Positions 21,021 to 31,420 are shown, counted from the stretch's first letter. The stretch: 64,000 nucleotides of DNA from Pseudoxanthomonas sp. PXM03 (GCF_014852005.1 NZ_JACVAU010000001.1:1138001-1202000); one strand, 5' to 3'. The notes: generated by a model from the sequence alone, not told the origin. A program made the numbers and translations.

Positions 21021-22718
21021 ATGTGTTCCATCTTCGGCATCTTCGGGCTGCAGCCCGGCGACGACATCCAGGCCCTCCGGCGACAGGCGCTGGAACTTTC
21101 GCAGAAGCAGCGCCATCGCGGGCCCGACTGGAGCGGTGTCTACCATGACGACGGCGCCATCCTGGTGCACGAGCGGCTGGCCATCGTCGATCCGGCAGGC
21201 GGCTCGCAGCCGCTGCGTTCGGCCGATGGGGCGCTGGTGCTGGCGGTCAACGGCGAGATATACAACCATCGCGAGTTGAAGGCGGAACTGAAGCAGAACT
21301 ACGCCTTCCAGACCGGTTCCGACTGCGAGGTCATCAATGCGCTGTACCGCGAGGACGAACCGGCGTCGTTCCTCAACCGCCTCAACGGCATCTTCGCCTT
21401 CGCGCTGTGGGACAAGGCGACGGGCCGGGCGCTGATCGCGCGCGATCCCATCGGCGTGTGCCCGCTGTACTGGGGCCACGATCGCGAGGGCCGGCTGTGC
21501 GTGGCATCGGAGATGAAGGCGCTGTCGCCGATCTGCGCGGATGTCGCCCAGTTCCCGCCGGGCCACTACTACGAGACGTCGACGCGGACGCTGGTCAAGT
21601 ACTACGAAAAGCCGTGGCGTGATTACGCCGCAGTGGAGCATGTGGAAGTCGCCAGGCAGGAGCTGCGCGAAGCATTCGAGCGCGCCGTGCATCGCCAGCT
21701 GATGACCGACGTGCCCTACGGCGTGCTGCTGTCCGGTGGCCTGGACTCCTCGCTGGTCGCGGCTGTCGCCGCGCGTTATGCGCGGCATCGCATCGAGGAC
21801 AACGACACGACCGAAGCCTGGTGGCCGCGGCTGCACTCGTTCGCCATCGGCCTGGACGGGTCGCCCGACCTGGCGGCGGCGGAAGTCGCGGCGAAGGCGT
21901 TGGGCACCGTGCATCACGGCTTCACGTACACGTTCCAGGAAGGTCTCGATGCGATTCCGGAGGTGATCCGCCACATCGAAACCTACGACGTCACGACCAT
22001 CCGTGCGTCAACACCGATGTACCTGCTGGCGCGTCGCATCAAGGCGATGGGCGTGAAGATGGTGCTGTCGGGCGAGGGCAGCGACGAGATCTTCGGCGGC
22101 TACCTGTACTTCCACAAGGCGCCGGACGCGCGCGAATTCCACGAGGAGCTGGTACGCAAGCTGGACGCGCTCTACAACTACGACTGCCTGCGCGCGAACA
22201 AGTCGATGATGGCCTGGGGCGTGGAACCGCGCGTGCCGTTCCTCGACGTGGAGTTCCTCGACGTGGCCATGAAGATGGATGCCCTGCACAAGATGATCGA
22301 CAAGGGCAGCACCGGCGCCAAGCGGATGGAGAAGGGCATATTGCGCGAGGCGTTCGAGGGCTATCTGCCGGAGTCGATCCTGTGGCGGCAGAAGGAGCAG
22401 TTCAGCGACGGCGTCGGCTACGGCTGGATCGACGGGCTGAAGGCGCATGCGGAGGCACAGGTCAGCGATCGCGAACTGGCGGCGGCCGACAAGCGCTTTC
22501 CGGTCAATCCGCCGCAGACCAAGGAGGCCTATTTCTATCGCACGCTGTTCGAACAGCACTATCCGGGCCAGGCCTGCGCGGAAACCGTGCCGGGCGGCAA
22601 GTCGATCGCGTGCTCGTCGCCGGCGGCGATCGCGTGGGACGCCAGCTTCGCGAAGATGGCCGATCCGTCCGGCCGTGCCGTGGCTGGCGTGCACGCGGCG
22701 GCCTTGCAGGCGGGTTGA
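21021..22718 (+). CDS. asnB: Asparagine synthetase B (glutamine-hydrolysing)
   Basis: Makes asparagine from aspartate, ATP and glutamine. 565 residues. Cys2 after the initiator Met is the class-II glutaminase nucleophile (MCSIFGIFGL). The glutaminase domain (1 to about 190) carries HRGPDWSG and NGEIYNHREL. The synthetase domain has the pyrophosphate loop SGGLDSS (about 239-245) and LSGEGSDEIFGGYLYFHK. An AGGAG site precedes the ATG. The Asn-rich leader and attenuator directly upstream predict induction when charged tRNA-Asn is low. Confidence 0.96.
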   Translation: MCSIFGIFGLQPGDDIQALRRQALELSQKQRHRGPDWSGVYHDDGAILVHERLAIVDPAGGSQPLRSADGALVLAVNGEIYNHRELKAELKQNYAFQTGSDCEVINALYREDEPASFLNRLNGIFAFALWDKATGRALIARDPIGVCPLYWGHDREGRLCVASEMKALSPICADVAQFPPGHYYETSTRTLVKYYEKPWRDYAAVEHVEVARQELREAFERAVHRQLMTDVPYGVLLSGGLDSSLVAAVAARYARHRIEDNDTTEAWWPRLHSFAIGLDGSPDLAAAEVAAKALGTVHHGFTYTFQEGLDAIPEVIRHIETYDVTTIRASTPMYLLARRIKAMGVKMVLSGEGSDEIFGGYLYFHKAPDAREFHEELVRKLDALYNYDCLRANKSMMAWGVEPRVPFLDVEFLDVAMKMDALHKMIDKGSTGAKRMEKGILREAFEGYLPESILWRQKEQFSDGVGYGWIDGLKAHAEAQVSDRELAAADKRFPVNPPQTKEAYFYRTLFEQHYPGQACAETVPGGKSIACSSPAAIAWDASFAKMADPSGRAVAGVHAAALQAG

Positions 22719-22720
22719 CG

Positions 22721-23089
22721 ATGTCACCCGCCGACGTGGTGCGCGAATGGGTCCGCCGCTTCAACGCGGCGGACGTGGATGGCCTGGCCGCGCTGTATAC
22801 GGAAGACGCGGTGAATCACCAGGTGGTGGCCGACCCGCTGCTCGGACGCGAGGCGATCGCGAACCTGTTCCGCACCGAATTCGCGCGCGCGACGATGGTG
22901 TGCGAGGTGGAACAGATCCTCGAGGACGGCGAGTGGGCCGTGATGGAATGGCGCGATCCGCTCGGACTGCGCGGCTGCGGCTTCTTCCGCGTGCGCGACG
23001 GCCGCATCGTGTTCCAGCGCGGCTACTTCGACCAGCTCAGCTTCTTCCGCCAGCAGGGGCTGGCGGTACCGGATCACTACCTGGGCTGA
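22721..23089 (+). CDS. NTF2-like/SnoaL-like protein
   Basis: 122 residues, MSPADVVREWVRRFNAADVD onward. The pattern of an N-terminal helix, a DxDGLAALYTEDAV segment and curved-sheet strands (GEWAVMEWRDPLGLRGCGFF) is that of SnoaL-like NTF2-fold proteins, used as small-molecule isomerases or binding proteins. The substrate is not predictable. It starts 2 bp after asnB and its 3' end overlaps the convergent acylase gene by 13 bp. Confidence 0.8.
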   Translation: MSPADVVREWVRRFNAADVDGLAALYTEDAVNHQVVADPLLGREAIANLFRTEFARATMVCEVEQILEDGEWAVMEWRDPLGLRGCGFFRVRDGRIVFQRGYFDQLSFFRQQGLAVPDHYLG

Positions 23090-25491
23090 GCGTTGGCGGG
23101 ACGCAGCGTCAGTGTGTGGGCGGCATCGCCCGGCAGGAATGGCGTCGGCCGTCCGTGTACCCAGTCGTCATGGCCTGCGCCCCAGAAGGGCGACATCGGG
23201 TGGCCACTCTGGCCGCCCGGCATGTGGATGATGCCGTCGGCCTCGTGGCCGGGCGACACCACCATGCGTTCCGAGGCGCCGAAGGACGGACCCTGCACAC
23301 GCGGCATGGCGCCGTCACCGGCGAGTGGTTCGCCCGGCATGCAGAGCCTGGGCTTGAGGAAGGCGGGCAGGGCGTTCGCCAGCGGATGGCAGATCTTCGC
23401 GGTATTGCGCTCGCCCCAGCGGCGCTGCGCCAGAGGCCCTTGATCGGCCAGGTCGTCGCGGACTTCCTTCGCCGCGTCTTCCAGAAGCGCATCCCACGTC
23501 CTGTAGCGGCGCGACAACAGGTGCGGGGGGCGCTGTTCGAGCAATGGCCAGACGACGCCTTCCAACTGCGGCAGGTCGGGCATGATGAAGTCGTTGCCCA
23601 GGGCTGCCTGTGCGGGTGCGGTCAGGCCATCGGCGATGCGCGCATGCACGGCGAGGCGCCAGGCGCGCACGAGGCGATAGCTGACGGAGTCGACGCTGGC
23701 GACGCCTTCCCAGGCCCTGCCCGCATCCGCGAGTGCCTTCACGGAGGAGTCCGCGGGCGATCGTCCGGCTTCATCCTGCAGCAGTTGCCACCAGCGCTGC
23801 AGGAACACGGCGCGATCGTCGAGCTGGATGGCCAGCAGATCCTTCTCTGTGAAGCGTTCCTTCGCCAACAGGCCGTCGCGGATCTGCCTGGCGCGCGCGC
23901 CCAGCGCATAGCCGCCATCGCCGACCCGCGCCAGCGCGTCTCCCTCCAGGACGCGCGCGTTCGCGGTCCACAAACGGTGGTTGGGCGGCGAGGTCAGTAC
24001 CGGCGTGAGCTGGCTGGAGATGAGCCACGGCGAGCATCGGCTCGGTGGTGCGGGGGTGGCTGCTGAAGCATCCGCGCTGCCGCGCGTGAACTCCAGCGAG
24101 TGCGTGCATGCACCCGCGCGCGACGCCAGCGGTCCCAGGATGCGCCAGGCGACGCGCCCCTTGTGGTCGGCGATGACGAGATTCTGTGCCGGCGTGGCGG
24201 TGCGCTGTGCGACCGACAGCACGGAGGGAAGATCACCGGCGGTGGCGAAATCCGCCAGGCCGAAGTTCAGCGCGCCGGGCTGGTGTGCGACCCAACGCAG
24301 GGCCAGCGCGGGCTTGCCGGGCGTCGCGGGATGCACGATGGGCCCGTAGCGCGTGTCGACAACGTCCAGCGTGACGGCATCGGCACCGGCCACGCGGATG
24401 GTTTCGGCATGGTGTTCGGTCGCATCGCAGGTGGCCGGATCATCACCTTTGCTGCACGGCTTCACCGGATACCAGTCCGCCGTGTCCGCATAGCTGTTGG
24501 TGAAGCCCCATGCCACATGCCCGTTGCTGCCGACGATGATGGCGGGCAGGCCGGGCAGGCTGAAGCCGGATACATCGACCCTCCCGCCGGGCGCGCGCGG
24601 GTTCGGATAACGCAGGCGGACGCGGAACCAGATGTTCGGCGCACGCAGGCCCAGATGCATGTCGTCGGCAACGATGGCGCGGCCGTCGGCGGTCAGTGCG
24701 CCGGCCACCGCCCAGTTGTTGCTGCCGGGCGTGCCCTTGTCGGCCAGGCGCCGGTGCGAGTCGGTCTTCGGCATCGGCAGCGTGCGCAGGTCGACGCCCG
24801 TCGCCGGTGGAAGCGCGGCATTGCCTCGTGCCTGCCCGTAGAGCGGCGCGTCCCACTCGGTGCCATCGTGGGTCAGCAGGTCGAACAAGGCCGGCGGCAC
24901 GTGCTGGCGGATCTTCCACAGGCCGAGCTCGCGCAGGTTCCCGGAATCCTGCAGGTCGAAGTACATCGCGTATCCGGCCAGCGCCGAGTCGGTCACCTCC
25001 CAGGCGCGCGGCGATTGCCGCAGCAACAGGTAGGGCCAGGGGCGCGCGCGCAGGTCGCCAAGTCCGGCGTTGACGCCAGCGGCATAGGCTTCGAGCTGCG
25101 GCATGCGGTCGCCCGCGAATTCGCCCAGATGCGCGGATACCCGTGCGCGGATGCGGTGGGTGCGGCGCTCCTTGTCCATGTTCACCGCAATGGGGCCGAA
25201 CAGTTCCGACAGTTCGCCGGCGGAACTGCGCCGCATCAGGTCCATCTCGAAGTAGCGCTCCTGGGCGTGCACGTATCCCAGTGCGCGGGTAGCGTCGGCC
25301 TCGCTGGCGGCGTCGATGGTCACCACGCCCAGCGCATCACGCTGGATCGAGACCGGTGCCGACAGTCCGGCCAGGCCGGACTCGCCTTCCAGCCGGGCCA
25401 GGCTGCCCCGCATCAACCACCACACCACAAGCAATGCCACGACGACGAGGGCCAACAGCAGCAGCGCGATGCGCCGGGTCCACTTCAGCAT
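23077..25491 (-). CDS. Penicillin-acylase-family Ntn hydrolase
   Basis: 804 residues from MLKWTRRIALLLLALVVVAL, with an N-terminal membrane anchor or uncleaved signal (about 8-27). It belongs to peptidase family S45: a single precursor that cuts itself into alpha and beta chains, the new N-terminal Ser being the nucleophile. That residue is Ser257 in GTPGSNNWAVAG, followed by ADDMHLGLRAPNIWFRVRL. The family hydrolyses amides such as acyl-homoserine lactones and beta-lactams. The GSNNW site resembles quorum-quenching acylases as much as penicillin acylases, so the substrate is open. Periplasmic location is expected. Confidence 0.85.
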   Translation of the reverse strand: MLKWTRRIALLLLALVVVALLVVWWLMRGSLARLEGESGLAGLSAPVSIQRDALGVVTIDAASEADATRALGYVHAQERYFEMDLMRRSSAGELSELFGPIAVNMDKERRTHRIRARVSAHLGEFAGDRMPQLEAYAAGVNAGLGDLRARPWPYLLLRQSPRAWEVTDSALAGYAMYFDLQDSGNLRELGLWKIRQHVPPALFDLLTHDGTEWDAPLYGQARGNAALPPATGVDLRTLPMPKTDSHRRLADKGTPGSNNWAVAGALTADGRAIVADDMHLGLRAPNIWFRVRLRYPNPRAPGGRVDVSGFSLPGLPAIIVGSNGHVAWGFTNSYADTADWYPVKPCSKGDDPATCDATEHHAETIRVAGADAVTLDVVDTRYGPIVHPATPGKPALALRWVAHQPGALNFGLADFATAGDLPSVLSVAQRTATPAQNLVIADHKGRVAWRILGPLASRAGACTHSLEFTRGSADASAATPAPPSRCSPWLISSQLTPVLTSPPNHRLWTANARVLEGDALARVGDGGYALGARARQIRDGLLAKERFTEKDLLAIQLDDRAVFLQRWWQLLQDEAGRSPADSSVKALADAGRAWEGVASVDSVSYRLVRAWRLAVHARIADGLTAPAQAALGNDFIMPDLPQLEGVVWPLLEQRPPHLLSRRYRTWDALLEDAAKEVRDDLADQGPLAQRRWGERNTAKICHPLANALPAFLKPRLCMPGEPLAGDGAMPRVQGPSFGASERMVVSPGHEADGIIHMPGGQSGHPMSPFWGAGHDDWVHGRPTPFLPGDAAHTLTLRPANAQPR

Positions 25492-25653
25492 TACGGGATC
25501 CTTGCGGTAGGGGCGTGAGGGTCGCGGTCGATTATTCCACGGAAGCCATGACCGCCACTGCCGCAGCGCAACGACGAACGAGAGTGATTCCGATTCGGTC
25601 ATCATGGTGCCTGATCGGGCATCCTGTGCGCCTCGCTACCGGAGCCACCTGCC

Positions 25654-26139
25654 ATGAAAGGCCATCCCGACGTCGTCGACTATCTCAAGTTCCTGCTGCG
25701 CGGCGAACTCGCTGCCCGCGACCAGTACTTCATCCATTCCCGTCGCTACGAGGACATGGGGCTGAAGGCGCTGTTCAACCGCATCGACCACGAGATGCAG
25801 GAAGAAACCCAGCACGCCGATGCGCTGCTGCGCCGCATCCTGTTCCTGGAGGGCGATCCGGACATGCGCCCGGAGTCGTTCGTCGCGGGCAGAACGGTCG
25901 AGGAGATGCTGCAGCGCGACCTGGAGGTCGAGTACGCCGTACGCGCGAATCTGGCGAAGGGTGTCGGTCTGTGCGAACAGCATGGCGACTATGTCAGCCG
26001 CGAGATCCTGCTGGCCCAGCTCAAGGACACCGAGGAAGACCACGCGCACTGGCTGGAACAGCAACTGGGCCTGATCAAGCGCCTGGGCATCGAGCTGTAC
26101 CTCACGTCGAAGCTGGACGGTGGCAGCGTTTCGGGCTGA
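25654..26139 (+). CDS. bfr: Bacterioferritin-type ferritin, haem ligand missing
   Basis: 161-residue four-helix iron-storage protein starting [20 protein letters not shown]. The ferroxidase ligands are present: E18, E51, H54, a Glu at about 93, E127 and H130. The haem ligand that is Met52 in E. coli bacterioferritin is Thr here (E51-T52-Q53-H54), so this subunit should not bind haem by itself. Similar non-haem subunits exist in two-subunit bacterioferritins and in the protein called FtnA in Pseudomonas aeruginosa. No bacterioferritin-associated ferredoxin gene is adjacent. Confidence 0.88.
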   Translation: MKGHPDVVDYLKFLLRGELAARDQYFIHSRRYEDMGLKALFNRIDHEMQEETQHADALLRRILFLEGDPDMRPESFVAGRTVEEMLQRDLEVEYAVRANLAKGVGLCEQHGDYVSREILLAQLKDTEEDHAHWLEQQLGLIKRLGIELYLTSKLDGGSVSG

Positions 26140-26148
26140 GGCGGAGAC

Positions 26149-26805
26149 TCAGGTCCGGCGAAGCCGATAGACGGCGGTGGTGAGCGCGGTCAGGCCTTCC
26201 GCCTGGAAGCGCGGCTCCTGGTCCAGGATGTCGCGCCGCTCGAGCAGCACGTGCTGCCACGGTGAAGCGAACAGCGCCTCGACTTCCGCCTGCCCGACCG
26301 AGAATGGCGGACCGTCCTTCTGCTGCTGCGGGTACTCCAGCGTGATCAGCAGTCCCCGGCAGCCGGACGGCAACGAGGCATACAGCGTGTCGAGGTAGCG
26401 GCGGCGCAGGGCGGGCGGGAGCGCGATCAGCGCCGCACGGTCATAGACCGCCTCCACATCGGCAAGCAGTGCTGGCTCCAGTCCGAACGCATCCCCCAGG
26501 ATGATCTCGATGGGGCCGGCAGTGAAGTGATCGCCGTACTGGCTGACCGTCCTGACCGGCTCCACGCCCGCCTCCTGGAAGAACTGCGCCACGGCCAGGG
26601 GCGACAGTTCCACGCCCAGCACGCGGTATCCCTGCGCGGCCAGCCAGTGCATGTCCAGCGATTTGCCGCACAGTGGCACCAGGACACGGGCATCCGCACG
26701 CACCTGCAGCGATGGCCAATGTTTTTCCAGCAGCGGCATCACGTCACTGCGGTGGAAACCGATCTGGCCTTCCTGCCATCGCTGCAACCAGAAATCGGCA
26801 TCCAT
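26149..26805 (-). CDS. tpm: Thiopurine S-methyltransferase
   Basis: SAM-dependent methyltransferase of 218 residues, the usual bacterial TPMT length, starting MDADFWLQRWQEGQIGFHRS. The family signatures WQEGQIGFH and the SAM motif RVLVPLCGKSLDMHWLA are clear. In bacteria these enzymes methylate thiopurines and also selenium or tellurium oxyanions. The physiological substrate is unknown. It converges on the bacterioferritin gene 9 bp away. Confidence 0.93.
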   Translation of the reverse strand: MDADFWLQRWQEGQIGFHRSDVMPLLEKHWPSLQVRADARVLVPLCGKSLDMHWLAAQGYRVLGVELSPLAVAQFFQEAGVEPVRTVSQYGDHFTAGPIEIILGDAFGLEPALLADVEAVYDRAALIALPPALRRRYLDTLYASLPSGCRGLLITLEYPQQQKDGPPFSVGQAEVEALFASPWQHVLLERRDILDQEPRFQAEGLTALTTAVYRLRRT

Positions 26806-26855
26806 TCGTGCGGCCCTTGTCGAAACCGTTGGATTGAAACTCGCCCGGCTGTTGC

Positions 26856-26921
26856 AGGAGGGGCTTCAGCCCCGAGGCTTCTCCGCGTGTAAAGCGGTCG
26901 GGGCTGAAGCCCCTTCTACAG
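26856..26921. repeat. REP-like inverted repeat (GGGGCTTCAGCCCC class)
   Basis: The arms AGGAGGGGCTTCAGCCCCGA (26856-26875) and TCGGGGCTGAAGCCCCT (26898-26914) are complementary and each arm is also a small palindrome. The right arm ends in TCTACA, the complement of a GTAG-like head. It lies between tpm and parC and could form a cruciform or work as a bidirectional mRNA 3' stem. Confidence 0.65.
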
Positions 26922-26966
26922 CAGTCGGGATTTCACGAACGCGCCGCAGCGCATCCATGTGGTGGA

Positions 26967-29210
26967 CTATTGGACATCCAGTCCATCGACCTTCTGCCAA
27001 CCTCTCGGCAACAACCCACCCCGCGTCGCGCGCGCACCGACGTAGGCATCCAGGTCTTTGAACGACAGGCTCATCGTGCGCTGGCCGCTTTTCACCTGCA
27101 GCGTGCCGCCGGGCGACACGGCGGCGATGGCGACGACATGCTCGGTGCCCAGCTTGGCCTTCGGGATTTCGATGATCTTGTTGCCCTTGCCCTTGTCGAG
27201 TTCCGGCAGTTCGCTGACGGGGAACGCCAGCAGGTGGCCGGCGCTGGTCACCGCGACGATGCGGTCGGTTTCCGCATTCGGCACCACCGACGGTTGCAGT
27301 ACATGGGCGCCGGCGGTCAGGTTGAGCATGGCCTTGCCGGCCTTCTGGCGACCGGTGAGGTTCTCGAAGCGGGTCACGAAGCCGTAGCCATGCGACGAGG
27401 CCAGCACGAAGCGCGTGTCGTTGTCGCCGCTGGCCAGCGCCTGGAACGATGCGCCCGCGACAGGAGAGAACCGGCCCGTGAGGGGTTCGCCATTGCCGCG
27501 CGCCGATGGCAGCGTGTGCACGGCAGTGGAATAGCTGCGGCCTTCCGAATCGAGGAACGCCACCTGCTGCGTACTGCGCGAACGCACCGCTGCGAGCAGG
27601 CTGTCGCCGTCGCGGTAGGAAAGCGTGGCCGCATCCATGTCGTGGCCCTTGGCCGCACGGATCCAGCCCTTCGCCGACATCACGACCGTCATCGGCTCGC
27701 TGGCAACCAGTTCGGTTTCATCCAGCGCCTGTGCGGCATCGCGTTGCACCAGCGGCGACATGCGCGCGTCGCCGAACTTCTTCGCATCGGCGGTGAGCTC
27801 GTCCTTGATCAGCTTTTTCAGCTTGCTCTTGGAGTCCAGCGTAGCGATCAGCTTCTCGCGCTCGCTGGCGAGTTCGTCCTGTTCACCCCGGATCTTCATT
27901 TCCTCAAGGCGGGCGAGTTGCTTCAGCCTGGTGTCGAGGATGTAGTCCGCCTGCTCCTCGCTCAGTGCGAAGCGTGCGATCAGTGCGGCCCTGGGCTCGT
28001 CCTCGGTGCGGATGATGCGGATGACTTCATCCAGGTTGAGGAACGCCACCAGCAGGCCTTCCAGCAGGTGCAGGCGGCGTTCGACTTTTTCCAGCCGGTG
28101 CTTCAGGCGGCGGGTGACGGTGTCGCTGCGGAAGGCCAGCCACTCCGTCAGCAGCATCTTCAGGTTCTTGACCTGCGGCCGGCCATCCAGTCCGATGATG
28201 TTGAGGTTGACCCGGTAACTCTTCTCCAGGTCGGTCGTGGCGAACAGGTGGCCCATCAGCTGTTCGGCATCCACGCGGTTGGAGCGCGGGATCAGCACCA
28301 CGCGCACGGGGTTGGCGTGGTCGGATTCGTCGCGGATGTCTTCCAGCCAGGGCAGCTTTTTCGCGCGCATCTGGGCGGCGATCTGTTCGATCACCTTCGA
28401 CGGCGAGACCTGGTAGGGCAGGGCATCGATGACGATGTTGGCGTTGTCCTTGCGCCAGACGGCGCGCGCGCGGACGCTGCCGGTACCGTTCTCGTACATC
28501 GCGCGCAGGTCCGATGGCGCGGTGATGATCTCGGCCCTGGTGGGGTAGTCGGGGCCCCGCACGTGCTCGCACAGGTCGGCGACCGTGGCATCCGGGTCGT
28601 CGATCAGCCGGATACAGGCGCTGACGATCTCGTTGAGATTGTGCGGCGGCACGTCGGTGGCCATGCCGACCGCGATGCCGGTGGTGCCGTTGAGCAGCAG
28701 GTGCGGCAGGCGCGCCGGCAACCAGGTGGGTTCCTCCAGCGTGCCGTCGAAATTGGGCGTCCAGTCCGCCGTGCCCTGGCCCAGCTCGCCCAGCAGCACT
28801 TCGGCGATCGGCGTGAGCTTGGATTCCGTATAGCGCATGGCCGCGAACGACTTGGGATCGTCGGGCGAGCCGAAGTTGCCCTGGCCTTCGATCAGCGGAT
28901 AGCGGTAGGAGAACGGCTGCGCCATCAACACCAGCGCCTCGTAGCACGCGCTGTCGCCGTGCGGGTGGTATTTGCCGATGACGTCGCCGACGGTACGCGC
29001 GGACTTCTTCGGCTTGGCGCCGGCATTCAGGCCCAGCTCGCTCATCGCATAGACGATGCGCCGCTGCACGGGCTTCAGACCGTCGCCGATGAAAGGCAGG
29101 GCGCGGTCCAGCACCACGTACATGGAGTAATCGAGGTAGGCGCGCTCGGCGTACTCGCGCAGCGGGATCTGCTCGAAGCCGTGGAAGGTGGGGCGGATCG
29201 TTTCGGTCAT
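26967..29210 (-). CDS. parC: DNA topoisomerase IV subunit A
   Basis: ATP-dependent decatenase with ParE. 747 residues, [20 protein letters not shown]. The catalytic Tyr is Y127 in AAMRYTES. The quinolone-resistance region [13 protein letters not shown] keeps Ser87 and Glu91, the residues corresponding to E. coli S80/E84, so it is the drug-sensitive type at those sites. A beta-pinwheel C-terminal domain occupies about 500-747. parE is not in the window. Confidence 0.96.
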   Translation of the reverse strand: MTETIRPTFHGFEQIPLREYAERAYLDYSMYVVLDRALPFIGDGLKPVQRRIVYAMSELGLNAGAKPKKSARTVGDVIGKYHPHGDSACYEALVLMAQPFSYRYPLIEGQGNFGSPDDPKSFAAMRYTESKLTPIAEVLLGELGQGTADWTPNFDGTLEEPTWLPARLPHLLLNGTTGIAVGMATDVPPHNLNEIVSACIRLIDDPDATVADLCEHVRGPDYPTRAEIITAPSDLRAMYENGTGSVRARAVWRKDNANIVIDALPYQVSPSKVIEQIAAQMRAKKLPWLEDIRDESDHANPVRVVLIPRSNRVDAEQLMGHLFATTDLEKSYRVNLNIIGLDGRPQVKNLKMLLTEWLAFRSDTVTRRLKHRLEKVERRLHLLEGLLVAFLNLDEVIRIIRTEDEPRAALIARFALSEEQADYILDTRLKQLARLEEMKIRGEQDELASEREKLIATLDSKSKLKKLIKDELTADAKKFGDARMSPLVQRDAAQALDETELVASEPMTVVMSAKGWIRAAKGHDMDAATLSYRDGDSLLAAVRSRSTQQVAFLDSEGRSYSTAVHTLPSARGNGEPLTGRFSPVAGASFQALASGDNDTRFVLASSHGYGFVTRFENLTGRQKAGKAMLNLTAGAHVLQPSVVPNAETDRIVAVTSAGHLLAFPVSELPELDKGKGNKIIEIPKAKLGTEHVVAIAAVSPGGTLQVKSGQRTMSLSFKDLDAYVGARATRGGLLPRGWQKVDGLDVQ

Positions 29211-29268
29211 TGCGGGCTAGCAGTCTGCGGGTCGTGGTCGACCCCGCCATTCTACCCGCCACCCCGTC

Positions 29269-31089
29269 TCACCCGATGCTACCCGGCAGCAGCGGACCGT
29301 CCAGCCACAGCCAGCGCGCCAGCCACGCCGTGGTGAAGGCGATGCCCAGCGTGAGCGGAACGCCGACGCGCAGGAAATCGCCGAAGGTGTAGCGGCCGGG
29401 GTTGAGGATCAGCAGGTTGCCGTGGTGGCCGATCGGGGTGAGGAATGAGGCCACCGCTCCCATCGCCGTGCATACGACGAAGGGCACCGGGTTCAGCTCC
29501 AGCCCTCCCGCCAGCGCCAGCGCGATGGGGGCGAGCAGTACCGTCGTCGCGGCGTCGGACAGGATCTGCGTCAGCAGCGCGGCGGTACCGAACATCACCA
29601 GCAGCAGCACCAGCGGCGACCAGTGTGCGGTGTGGTTGAGCAGCAGGTCCGCCACCAGCGCCGCAGTGCCGGTCTTCTCCATGGCGATGCCCAGCGGGAT
29701 GACGCCGCCGATCATCACGAAGATACGCACGTCGATTTCCTGGTAGGCGCGCTCGATGTCCACGCAGCGCGTGATCACCATGGCGACCGCGCCGGCAAGG
29801 AAGGCGATGTGCGGCGCGAGCACCTCGGTGGCCGCGGCCGCCACCGCCGCCGCCATGATCAGCAGGGCGATGGGCGCACGACGACGCGGCTTCTCCCTGC
29901 CACCGAACGGCATCAGCATCAGGAAGCCGTGATGGGCCGCCAGCGGTTCGAGGTTCTGCTGCTGGCCCCACAGCACGAGCAGGTCGCCCTCCTGCAGCAC
30001 CATTTCCGAGAGCTCGCCATGCAGCCAGCCTTCGCGGCGCCACAGGCCGACCACCACCACGCCCAGGTTCCGCAGGAAATCGATGTCGGCGACGCTGCGG
30101 CCGACGAACTCGGAATGCGGCGCGACCACGGCCTGCACCAGCTGCTCTTCGCCCAGGGCTTCGGTCTTCGGCTGTTCGTTTGGTTTTTCGCCGTACTTGG
30201 CCACTGCATGCAGGGCCAGCCCGGGTTCATTGCGGATGGAGGCGATCTCGTCCGGCGAGGCCCGCACCAGCAGCACGTCCCCGGCATCGAGCTTGCCGTC
30301 CATCCGCTGGTTGCGGCGACGCATGCCCTGGCGCAGCCAGTCCACCACCTGGAGCCGCTTGTCGAACGCTTCGGCGAATTCGCCGCGCGTCTTGCCCACC
30401 CACGGCGAAGCTTCTTCCACCAGCAGTTCGGTGTAGTAGCGGTCCAGCTTCAGATAGTCGCCCTGCGGTGTTTCACCCTCGCGCTTGGGCACCAGCCAGC
30501 GTCCCAGCAGCATGTAGGCGGTCCCCAGCACCACCAGGGCGGCACCGATGGGCGTGATGGCGAAGATGTCCAGCCCCGGCAGGCCCGCGCGCTTGATCAG
30601 GTCGTTGGACAGCAGGAAGGCGGGCGCGCTGAACAAGGTCAGCGTGGTGCCGAGCGATGCCGCCAGCGACATCGGCATCAGCAGGCGCGATGCGGCCAGT
30701 TTCTGCTCGCGGGCGATCCGCATCAGGATGGGCAGCATCATCGCGGTGACCATCACGTGGTGCGAGAACGCCGCCAGCGCGGCAGTGGCGGGCATCACCA
30801 CGGCGATCGTGCGCCATTCGCTGCCGCCGGCCGCCCTGCCGATGCCGGCACCGATGCGTTCGGTGATACCGGTGGCGGACAAGCCGGCCGACAGCACGAA
30901 TACGGCGGCGACGATGATCGCCGGTTCGCTCGCGAAGCCCGACAGCGCTTCCTTCGGGCCGAGGATGCCGGTCAGCGTGAGTGCGAGCAGCGCCAGCAGC
31001 GCGACCAGGTCGACACGCAGTTTCTCGCTTATGAACAGACCCAGGGTGATCGCCAGGATGGCGAGGAACAGGATCTGTTGGAACTCCAT
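29269..31089 (-). CDS. SLC13/DASS-type transporter with RCK_C domains
   Basis: 606 residues from MEFQQILFLAILAITLGLFI. This ATG has GGAGA in front of it and is preferred over the one at 31110. The two halves of membrane helices are separated by a soluble insert (about 200-390) holding two TrkA_C/RCK_C-like segments (GKLDAGDVLLVRASPDEIAS and LQEGDLLVLWGQQQNLEPLA). The C-half contains ILSDAATTVLLAPIALALAG and FLTPIGHHGNLLI, characteristic of the Na+/dicarboxylate-sulfate family. The YbhR/SdcS-like architecture is common, but the substrate cannot be read from sequence. Confidence 0.85.
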   Translation of the reverse strand: MEFQQILFLAILAITLGLFISEKLRVDLVALLALLALTLTGILGPKEALSGFASEPAIIVAAVFVLSAGLSATGITERIGAGIGRAAGGSEWRTIAVVMPATAALAAFSHHVMVTAMMLPILMRIAREQKLAASRLLMPMSLAASLGTTLTLFSAPAFLLSNDLIKRAGLPGLDIFAITPIGAALVVLGTAYMLLGRWLVPKREGETPQGDYLKLDRYYTELLVEEASPWVGKTRGEFAEAFDKRLQVVDWLRQGMRRRNQRMDGKLDAGDVLLVRASPDEIASIRNEPGLALHAVAKYGEKPNEQPKTEALGEEQLVQAVVAPHSEFVGRSVADIDFLRNLGVVVVGLWRREGWLHGELSEMVLQEGDLLVLWGQQQNLEPLAAHHGFLMLMPFGGREKPRRRAPIALLIMAAAVAAAATEVLAPHIAFLAGAVAMVITRCVDIERAYQEIDVRIFVMIGGVIPLGIAMEKTGTAALVADLLLNHTAHWSPLVLLLVMFGTAALLTQILSDAATTVLLAPIALALAGGLELNPVPFVVCTAMGAVASFLTPIGHHGNLLILNPGRYTFGDFLRVGVPLTLGIAFTTAWLARWLWLDGPLLPGSIG

Positions 31090-31202
31090 GCGCGTCTCCG
31101 TGCGGTGCATCGTCGTGCGTGGTCACCAGCCTACTGCGGATCGCCGTGAAGGCGCGTGAGGCGGGAGGTCGCGGGCGGCGCTTTGTGCGCACGCATGCCG
31201 GA

Positions 31203-31230
31203 AACGAAAAACCCCCGCTTTCGCGAGGGT
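31203..31230 (-). terminator. Terminator of tRNA-Leu
   Basis: Stem CCCCCGC (31212-31218) / GCGAGGG (31223-31229) with one G-U pair and a tetraloop, followed in the minus-strand transcript by a U-run (plus-strand A-run at 31207-31211). Confidence 0.75.
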
Positions 31231-31242
31231 CTTCGTTGTGCG

Positions 31243-31327
<85 letters not shown>

Positions 31328-31344
31328 AGGTAAGCGAGGCGCGC

Positions 31345-31373
31345 ATTTTGTGGGGAGTGCGGGGGATTGTCAA
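31345..31373 (-). promoter_or_regulatory. tRNA-Leu promoter
   Basis: Minus-strand consensus TTGACA (31368-31373), a 17 bp spacer and CAAAAT (31345-31350). The predicted start near 31338 lies about 11 nt before the mature tRNA. Confidence 0.7.
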
Positions 31374-31420
31374 CGGTCCCCTTCGCATGGCGTTGTTCAG
31401 GCGGGGTGTACCATCCCCCC

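Noticed and set aside
26970..29336. 788-codon plus-strand frame opposite parC
   Set aside because: Shadow of parC; no recognisable domain.
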